NCBI GenBank assembly: GCA_905211345.1
Contig: CAJMAO010000009.1
Coordinates: forward strand, 1-36,546
Origin: an uncultured Prevotella sp.
GTDB taxonomy: Bacteria > Bacteroidota > Bacteroidia > Bacteroidales > Bacteroidaceae
DNA: 36,546 nt
Direction: 5' to 3'
Below the pieces are notes generated by a model. The model had not been told where the DNA came from, did no database searches, and saw only the letters and a list, made by a program, of their open reading frames with translations. Position 1 is the first letter of the stretch. Each line of letters starts with the position of its first letter. Shown piece by piece: positions 31,002-36,546 of the stretch. Made by a program: the position numbers and the translations under genes.

Positions 31002-31634
31002 ATGATAAATTCAAAACAAGAATTACGCTTTTACATAATGGCAGACAGAATTATGAACGGACTGCCACCTAAACGTACATTATTAGAAAAGATACAATCT
31101 TTGCTGTTTCACAAACATGACATAGCAGTCTGTTTAAGACTTATGAGATGTGCTAGTTATTATAAAAATAAAAAAGATCCTTCAATATTAGATAAAATCT
31201 GCAGAAAATGGTTCTCCTTTAAATATTACCATTTGTCCGAGAAATTAGGTTTTTGCATAGGATACGATTCTTTCGGATATGGATTAATTATACCACATTA
31301 TGGAACTATTGTTATAAACAGCAAAATTCGCGCTGGTAATTATTGCGTTTTACACACTTCAATATGTATTGGTGGAAGTAATAAAGTTTTTGGAGATGGC
31401 TTATATATGGGAGCTGGAGCTAAAATTATGGGAACTTTAACATTAGGCAATTGGGTATCAGTTGCAGCAAACAGTCTCGTAAATAAAAGTTTTGGAGATA
31501 ATGTGTTGTTGGCAGGTATGCCTGCCATAATTAAAAGGACTAATTATCCAAAGTGGTATGAACGCGACGGCGATATATTTTTACAACGTTTTTTAGCGGT
31601 TGAAAAACTGAAAAATAAAATGTTTGGAATTTAA
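31002..31634 (+). CDS. Hexapeptide-repeat (serine acetyltransferase-like) acyltransferase
   Basis: A 210-residue protein with a helical N-terminus (1-85) and a left-handed beta-helix (about 86-180) of hexapeptide repeats (IIPHYGTIVIN, KIRAGNYCVLHTSICIGG, MGAGAKIMGTLTLGNWVSVAANS, then the AGMPAI end). The layout is that of serine acetyltransferases often found in glycan operons. In this setting it probably O- or N-acetylates a sugar or an amino-acid substituent. It is strongly AT-rich compared with the two genes before it, as are the next two, suggesting the three came in together. Confidence 0.82.
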   Translation: MINSKQELRFYIMADRIMNGLPPKRTLLEKIQSLLFHKHDIAVCLRLMRCASYYKNKKDPSILDKICRKWFSFKYYHLSEKLGFCIGYDSFGYGLIIPHYGTIVINSKIRAGNYCVLHTSICIGGSNKVFGDGLYMGAGAKIMGTLTLGNWVSVAANSLVNKSFGDNVLLAGMPAIIKRTNYPKWYERDGDIFLQRFLAVEKLKNKMFGI

Positions 31635-31695
31635 ACATTTTATTTACATTGTACACCAAACTGTTAAAATACACCATTAGAAGAATTTATATATA

Positions 31696-33219
31696 ATGTC
31701 TGCAAATACAGCGAATAAGCGCATTGCAAAAAACACGATAATACTTTATATTAGGGAAATTGCATCTTTGCTAATCGCTCTTTACAGCTCACGCATTCTG
31801 TTACAACAGTTAGGCGTGAATGACTTCGGACTCTATGGCTTAATTGGCAGTATTTTGATGTTATTCAATTCACTTCGCGGCCTTTTCGCATCATCAATAC
31901 AACGATTTATCAATGTAGAAAAAGGACTTGGCAATGAAAGTAACGTCAACAAGGTTTTCAGTCTTGGCGTAACAATACATATTGGTTTGTCTGTTGTCTT
32001 CTTCATTGTTTCCGAAATTGCAGGACTGATATTGATACCTACGTTAAACATTCCTGTTGAAAGTATGACCGCCGCTCAATGGGTATTACAGTTCTCGATA
32101 TTTGCGTCTGTGGTTACAATTATGACTGTTCCATACGATGCCTTGATTATAGCCAATGAAAAATTCGACGCTTTAGCAGTATTATCGATAACGGAAAGCG
32201 TACTTAAGTTGCTAGCCGTTTTACTGCTGGTATTCAGCCCGATAGTTAAAGTTGTAGCTTATTCAGCTTTGATTTTTATTGTATCGCTGATTGTCAGGGC
32301 TGCCAATGCCATCTACTGTTCACACAAATTCAAAGACGAGGCTAAATTTAGATTCACAAAAGACAAGGCATATCTTAAGGAAATGACAGTCTTTGCAGGA
32401 TGGCATTTTTTGGGAAATACGATTTATGCGGTCGTCAATGCCGGGATGAACTTTGTAATAAACATTTTCGGCGGAGTAGTTGTTAATGCCGCACGTAACG
32501 TAGCATACCAAGTGCTCAATGCCGTCCAAAAATTTGTAACGAGTGTAAATCTTAGTTTCCAACCACAAAGCATGATGCTTTATTCACAAGGAAACAAAGA
32601 TAAATATAACGCCATTATGTTTATCAACACAAAGGTTTCCGTGGCTGTTTCTGCTATTTTAGGCTTTGTTGTGACCGTTATGAGCCCGTCGTTGCTGAGA
32701 TTGTGGCTTGGTGATGTTCCTAATCATTCAATCGAGTTTGTGCAAGCCATATTTCTTTATGCCGTAATAAGAAGTATGCACAGCCCAGTTGACACAATGT
32801 TCAAGGCTGCGGGAAAATTAAAAAAATATCAGATGCTTGAAACGTCTGTACAGATACTAAACATCCCCTTTTCGCTTCTCCTGCTTTACGTTGGTATGCC
32901 TTATTATTCAATTTTCATATCGATGTCTGTAGTTGAAATAGTCAATCTGTTCGCAGTGCTCCGTTTAGCAAAGGCGCAACTCTGTTTTAACACAAGTCAT
33001 TATACAAAGAACGTCATGACACGTATTTTTTTACTGATAGCTGCGTTAGGTGTAACTTTTGCATTTTTGGTAGATATACTAAATGAGGGGTATTCCCTTC
33101 TGTTCACATTATTAAAATCATTTGCTTGTTTTCTGCTTGCCGCATTGCTCACAATTCCTATATTGTTTTCAATCGATGAATTGAAAAAAGTATTTTTTAT
33201 TAAAAATAAAAAACATTAA
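31696..33219 (+). CDS. Wzx-type polysaccharide flippase
   Basis: A 507-residue polytopic protein with 12-14 hydrophobic segments. The N-terminus is typical of the polysaccharide-transport (PST/MOP) family: RIAKNTIILYIREIASLLIALYSSRILLQQLGVNDFGLYGLIGS. Wzx proteins flip undecaprenyl-linked glycan repeat units across the inner membrane. The gene is AT-rich, and the next gene starts five bases after its stop, so they are co-transcribed. No Wzy polymerase is in the window, so polymerisation must be encoded elsewhere or the glycan is a single unit. Confidence 0.9.
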   Translation: MSANTANKRIAKNTIILYIREIASLLIALYSSRILLQQLGVNDFGLYGLIGSILMLFNSLRGLFASSIQRFINVEKGLGNESNVNKVFSLGVTIHIGLSVVFFIVSEIAGLILIPTLNIPVESMTAAQWVLQFSIFASVVTIMTVPYDALIIANEKFDALAVLSITESVLKLLAVLLLVFSPIVKVVAYSALIFIVSLIVRAANAIYCSHKFKDEAKFRFTKDKAYLKEMTVFAGWHFLGNTIYAVVNAGMNFVINIFGGVVVNAARNVAYQVLNAVQKFVTSVNLSFQPQSMMLYSQGNKDKYNAIMFINTKVSVAVSAILGFVVTVMSPSLLRLWLGDVPNHSIEFVQAIFLYAVIRSMHSPVDTMFKAAGKLKKYQMLETSVQILNIPFSLLLLYVGMPYYSIFISMSVVEIVNLFAVLRLAKAQLCFNTSHYTKNVMTRIFLLIAALGVTFAFLVDILNEGYSLLFTLLKSFACFLLAALLTIPILFSIDELKKVFFIKNKKH

Positions 33220-33224
33220 AGATT

Positions 33225-34259
33225 ATGGACATTCCCATTTCCGTTGTTATTCCAGCTTATAACGCAGATAGATTTATATCCCAACTTTTGGATTCGCTAT
33301 ATAATCAGGAAGAAGTTAATTACACTGATTACGAAGTCGTAGTTGTGAATGATGGCTCGACAGACGGCACGCAAAATATTGTTGAGGAATATATGACCGC
33401 CCATCCTGAAATGTGTATAAAATTGGTGAACCAAGAAAACCGCGGCGTGTCTGCTGCCCGCAATGCAGGAATAAGGAATGCCCAAGGCCGTTTCGTTTGG
33501 TTTGTCGACGCAGACGATGAAATTGTTCCTGAAGCAATGAAATACCTTGTTCCTATCATAAGAGAGCAAAAGGTTGATTTGATAAAAATAGGGAAATGTA
33601 TTTGCAACGTGCTGCAAGAGGATGGAACAATCATTCAATATTCAACATCACCCTCTGCTGAAGCATTTAAGATAACAGATGCCTATAAATTGTTATCACG
33701 CGATACACCTTTTGGCTCTAATTCATTTATTTGGTTAAAAACTTTTTTATTATCAAATGGTCTTGGTTTCCCAGAAGACATGATCTGGAATGAAGACTTT
33801 GCTTTTTTATCTCAAGCACTTGTAAAAGCTGATAAAGCTTACGTTAACTTCACATTACATTTATATCTCTATAGAAATTTAGAATTAAGCACGTGTCGAG
33901 GTAAAATGTCTTATGAGAAAATGGATAAATTCTTGTCAAACAGAATTGTTTTATTATCATATCTGAAAAAAGTAGATATGTCTAACTTCTCACAAGATAA
34001 ACGAAATTTCTTTTTAGACCGCTTTTACTTTTTTAGGGAAGATACAATCATGTATCTTATTTTTAAAAGAATACCTTTTTCATTAACTATGTATTATCTT
34101 GAAAAACTTTGCAGAATGGGATTATATCCTATCGGGCTTGATATAGCAGGAAAAAATTATAAATGTTTTTTTAACAACAGATACATTGTTGTTTTAATCT
34201 CATTTTTATTAAGAAATAAATTTATTTATAAGTTTATGCGGTTTATGCATAATATTTAA
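33225..34259 (+). CDS. Family 2 glycosyltransferase
   Basis: A 344-residue inverting glycosyltransferase with a GT-A fold. The start is ISVVIPAYNADRFI, followed by VVVVNDGSTDGTQ (nucleotide site), NRGVSAARNAGIRNAQG and the metal-binding DADD (about 95-98). WNEDFAFLSQAL (about 188) is the usual acceptor-side ED motif. It would add a sugar to the lipid-linked glycan at the inner membrane. The C-terminal third is very AT-rich and hydrophobic. Donor and acceptor are unknown. Confidence 0.9.
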   Translation: MDIPISVVIPAYNADRFISQLLDSLYNQEEVNYTDYEVVVVNDGSTDGTQNIVEEYMTAHPEMCIKLVNQENRGVSAARNAGIRNAQGRFVWFVDADDEIVPEAMKYLVPIIREQKVDLIKIGKCICNVLQEDGTIIQYSTSPSAEAFKITDAYKLLSRDTPFGSNSFIWLKTFLLSNGLGFPEDMIWNEDFAFLSQALVKADKAYVNFTLHLYLYRNLELSTCRGKMSYEKMDKFLSNRIVLLSYLKKVDMSNFSQDKRNFFLDRFYFFREDTIMYLIFKRIPFSLTMYYLEKLCRMGLYPIGLDIAGKNYKCFFNNRYIVVLISFLLRNKFIYKFMRFMHNI

Positions 34260-34269
34260 AATATCAGTT

Positions 34270-35622
34270 ATGAACAAACCCTTAAGAGTATTCCGTAACC
34301 CGTGGCTGGTATTCAAGTTTCTCGCCGGCAAGGGGCTTATGGACTGGATGCCCGACGAAACTTACCTGAAGCTGATGTACCGCGCCTCTACTGGCAAGCG
34401 GCTGCACCTTGACAACCCGCAGACGTTCGGCGAGAAGTTGCAATGGCTGAAGCTGCATGACCGCAACCCGCTGTACACCCTGATGGTAGACAAGGTGAAG
34501 GCCAAGGAATATGTCGCAGAGAAAATCGGAGAGCAATACATCATCCCTACGCTGGGCGTATGGGAGAACGCCGACGACGTTGACTTTGGCAGCCTGCCCA
34601 ATCGTTTCGTCATAAAGTGCAACCACAACAGCGGCAAGGGCATGTACATCTGCAAGGACAAGAGCAAGATGGACGAAAGGCAAGTGCGCGAGCGGTTGCG
34701 CCAAGGTTTGAAGGAAAACTACTACAAGCACGGGCGCGAATGGCCTTACCGCGATGTGCCCAGGCGGATACTGGCCGAGCAGTACATGGAGGACGAAAGC
34801 GGCTATGAACTGAAGGACTACAAGGTGTTCAACTTCAACGGTCGCCCGGCGTTGATAGAAGTGGACTTCGACCGCTTCATAAACCATCGCCGCAACATCT
34901 ATTCAACCGAGTGGAAACGGCTGGAATTGGAAATACAATACCGTTCCGATGCGCAGCGTGACATCCCCCGGCCGGAACATCTTGACGAGATGCTTGAACT
35001 GTGCAGGAGGCTGTCAGAGGGCATACCGCATGTGCGCACCGACTTTTACATCGTGAACGGCAGGCTTTATTTCGGCGAGCTAACCTTCTTCCACGGCTCA
35101 GGCATGGAGCGTTTCAATCCTTCGGAATGGGACGAGAGGTTAGGCCGCCTAATCAAACTTCCCGTTTCGGGTGGGGTGATTTATATCGTTGATAATCAGT
35201 ACTTTATGGTCAGCATAGTGGTTATAGAAGACCGATCGGCCACTGTTGGCGGCCTGCGCGATTATAAGTTGTTCTGCTTCAACGGCGAACCGAGGCTCTG
35301 CCAGGTAATCAGCAACCGCGCCGTTGACGAGTGCATCGACTTCTATGATACCGGTTGGAATAGGATAACTGGACTCGTTGGGCTGACCGACGGCGTACAC
35401 AACAGTGCGCGCGACGTGGCCTGTCCGCGCTCCTTCGGCGACATGCTGCGCTGCGCCAGCATACTGGCCGGGGGCCTGCCGTTCACCCGCGTCGACTTTT
35501 ACGACATCGACGGCCGTGCCTATTGGGGCGAGATAACGTTCTTCCCCGCAAGCGGCTTCGGTCTGTTCCGCCCCGAAGGATGGAACACGGAGATAGGTTC
35601 TTGGTTGCACTTGCCGGCATAG
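34270..35622 (+). CDS. TupA-like ATP-grasp protein with internally duplicated C-terminal half
   Basis: A 450-residue protein. The first ~297 residues are a TupA-like ATP-grasp unit (KLHLDNPQTFGEKLQWLKL-type start, PNRFVIKCNHNSGKGMYI, then DYKVFNFNGRPALIEVDFDR and TDFYIVNGRLYFGELTFFHGSG), a family common in surface-glycan operons. It may ligate an amino or other group to a sugar polymer, or act as a transferase. Residues about 329-448 repeat the second half (DYKLFCFNGEPRLCQVISNR... RVDFYDIDGRAYWGEITFFPASG) without a second N-terminal half. Usual family length is about 280-320. The GC content returns to that of the kinase genes. It is the last gene of the operon. Confidence 0.8.
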   Translation: MNKPLRVFRNPWLVFKFLAGKGLMDWMPDETYLKLMYRASTGKRLHLDNPQTFGEKLQWLKLHDRNPLYTLMVDKVKAKEYVAEKIGEQYIIPTLGVWENADDVDFGSLPNRFVIKCNHNSGKGMYICKDKSKMDERQVRERLRQGLKENYYKHGREWPYRDVPRRILAEQYMEDESGYELKDYKVFNFNGRPALIEVDFDRFINHRRNIYSTEWKRLELEIQYRSDAQRDIPRPEHLDEMLELCRRLSEGIPHVRTDFYIVNGRLYFGELTFFHGSGMERFNPSEWDERLGRLIKLPVSGGVIYIVDNQYFMVSIVVIEDRSATVGGLRDYKLFCFNGEPRLCQVISNRAVDECIDFYDTGWNRITGLVGLTDGVHNSARDVACPRSFGDMLRCASILAGGLPFTRVDFYDIDGRAYWGEITFFPASGFGLFRPEGWNTEIGSWLHLPA

Positions 35623-35634
35623 CGGAATATGATT

Positions 35635-36028
35635 TGCGGTTCATCCGCAGTTTTGGTGTATTGGCATTCGTGGTAATAGGGTCTCAAAGAGGTCCAACTA
35701 TGCTTAACCGCATGTGGAGCAAAGCGGAACTTGCGGTAGGTATGCAGCCAATAATATCGTCCTCGAAGAGGGCGAACTACATTTTGGGTTATGTGGTATT
35801 GAGGTCTTGCGGTTATACGGTATGACAGTAAAGCCTCATAACCTCACAACCGTAAAACCTCATAACCGTAAACGCTGTTCGCCCTCTTCGAGGACGGGCG
35901 GGTTAGTTTTGACTTACCGCAAGTTCCGTTCCCTTCGGTCACTCCACATGCGGTTAAGCATAGTTCGCCCCCTCCGGGGACGGGGTTGGCACCTATACGT
36001 TATACAACAAAACTGCGGATGAACCGCA
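35635..36028. repeat. ~390 bp inverted duplication (giant imperfect palindrome)
   Basis: Four perfect arm pairs are ordered symmetrically: 35635-35655 with 36008-36028 (21 bases), 35696-35719 with 35942-35965 (24), 35725-35738 with 35915-35928 (14), and 35758-35777 with 35877-35896 (20). The sequence between arms is diverged and the centre (about 35778-35876) carries short repeats of CCTCATAACCGTAAA type. Open frames here are not convincing as genes. It starts 13 bases after the last glycan gene. Confidence 0.85.
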
Positions 36029-36130
36029 TTTTACGACTAATCCGCAGAATTACAAATATATAGAAAACCCTGCATTTCATCTTTCAATCTTTCAGAATCG
36101 CCATAAAACGTTGAATATCAAAATATTAGA

Positions 36131-36221
36131 AGCTGAAAGATGTACCGGGGCATCTTTCATTATCTTTCACCACGAGTGGCTGGATGAAAGATAATGAAAG
36201 ATCGCCATAATATCTTTCAGC
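36131..36221. repeat. Nested inverted repeats of the ATCTTTCA motif
   Basis: ATCTTTCATTATCTTTCA (36152-36169) and TGAAAGATAATGAAAGAT (36185-36202) are perfect 18-base complements. They are enclosed by GCTGAAAGAT (36132-36141) and ATCTTTCAGC (36212-36221). More ATCTTTCA copies lie at about 36078-36100 and 36260-36275. No gene is seen. Confidence 0.8.
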
Positions 36222-36328
36222 CCATAAACCACTGACAATCAACAATATACACGCAAAAATGAAAGATTGAAAGATAAATTACACTAAAATATTCTATTGT
36301 GACGGATTGTAAACCAGTCAATTAAAGC

Positions 36329-36351
36329 CAGGCGGATTTGTAATCCGCCTG
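36329..36351. repeat. Short palindrome, 10-base perfect stem
   Basis: CAGGCGGATT and AATCCGCCTG flank a TGT loop. It has the look of a small dispersed palindromic element and lies next to the terminator. Confidence 0.65.
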
Positions 36352-36356
36352 AACCT

Positions 36357-36400
36357 AAATAAAACAACGCCACGGTTTCAGCCGTGGCGTTGTTTTATTT
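36357..36400 (-). terminator. Bidirectional intrinsic terminator
   Basis: Arms 36357-36375 and 36382-36400 are perfect 19-base complements with A-rich and T-rich ends and a six-base loop. It ends the minus-strand gene that stops at 36430 and could stop plus-strand transcription as well. Confidence 0.85.
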
Positions 36401-36429
36401 GGCAGCGTTACAAACTGCTAGTTTCGCAT

Positions 36430-36546
36430 TTATTTCCTGATAAACTTCTTGCCGTTCTGTATCAGGATGCCCTTGGCATTCTTGCTTACGAGCTGGCCGG
36501 CGAGGTTGTAAACCGGGGCGTTCTCGTCAAATTCGCTGTTGTCAAC
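36430..36546 (-). CDS. 3' end of a gene with a type IX-like C-terminal tail (partial)
   Basis: The last 38 codons of a minus-strand gene that runs off the right edge; stop TAA at 36430-36432. The product ends VYNLAGQLVSKNAKGILIQNGKKFIRK. This is the kind of short C-terminal domain (VYNLxGQxV...KGIxIxNGKKxxxK) that many Prevotella cell-surface and secreted proteins carry, related to type IX secretion sorting domains. What the main protein does cannot be seen. The terminator downstream is consistent with this being the end of its transcription unit. Confidence 0.75.
   Translation of the reverse strand, partial: VDNSEFDENAPVYNLAGQLVSKNAKGILIQNGKKFIRK

Noticed and set aside
35523..36022. Two open frames of about 100 codons after the ATP-grasp gene
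   Set aside because: One starts inside the ATP-grasp gene in another frame, and both run through the giant palindrome. No family resemblance.

Overview
The window looks like a chromosome segment of a Bacteroidales bacterium, most likely Prevotella or a close relative. The reasons are: Bacteroidetes-type promoters (TTG or TTTG, about 19-20 bases, then TAnnTTTGC) in front of many genes; a fimbrillin-type surface protein; an UpxY (NusG-like) antiterminator heading a surface-glycan operon; a type IX-style C-terminal tail at the right edge; a DUF3316 protein; and dispersed REP-like palindromes of the kind scattered through Prevotella genomes. Genus assignment is inference; no 16S gene is present.

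Layout. 1-2.1 kb: a fimbrillin/FISUMP-type protein without its N-terminal part. 2.3-2.4 kb: 22-base tandem repeats. 2.6-3.6 kb: a FabK-like flavin oxidoreductase. 3.8-5.2 kb: a MATE exporter. 5.28-5.58 kb: a strong candidate for an unannotated, independently transcribed structured small RNA on the minus strand, with its own promoter, six UAGGUA motifs, three hairpins (two with GNRA-type loops) and an intrinsic terminator. 5.8-8.0 kb: glycyl-tRNA synthetase followed by an FKBP lipoprotein. 8.3-11.9 kb: a convergent restriction-modification pair (zinc-ribbon HNH nuclease and a double methyltransferase) whose stop codons overlap.

12.2-17.7 kb: a minus-strand redox and export cluster. It holds TatA, TatC, a polytopic NapH/NapG-like iron-sulfur protein with an internal twin-arginine signal, a Tat-exported aldo/keto reductase lipoprotein, a DUF1893 protein and an ECF-type S component. 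17.9-21.2 kb: a TonB-dependent receptor and an iron/cobalamin-type ABC ATPase. 21.3-25.8 kb: an operon of topoisomerase IV subunit A (with a C-terminal sliding-clamp-like motif), a DUF3316 protein and an S41-type lipoprotein.

26.5-35.6 kb: tRNA-Leu(UAG), then an UpxY-type regulator with a long C-terminal extension and a structured leader. It heads a glycan operon: a galacturonokinase-like GHMP kinase, a sugar-1-phosphate nucleotidyltransferase, then an AT-rich insert (acetyltransferase, Wzx flippase, GT2), then a TupA-like ATP-grasp protein with an internal duplication. The kinase and nucleotidyltransferase could supply an activated sugar (perhaps UDP-galacturonate) to the glycan. 35.6-36.4 kb: gene-free DNA dominated by a ~390 bp inverted duplication and further palindromes. 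The right edge carries the 3' end of a minus-strand gene with a sorting-type tail.

Two repeat families run through the window. One is a REP-like palindrome in inverted pairs that at four places has become part of a coding sequence. The other is a set of hairpins built on AAAAGGCCGTCTTTCGC.
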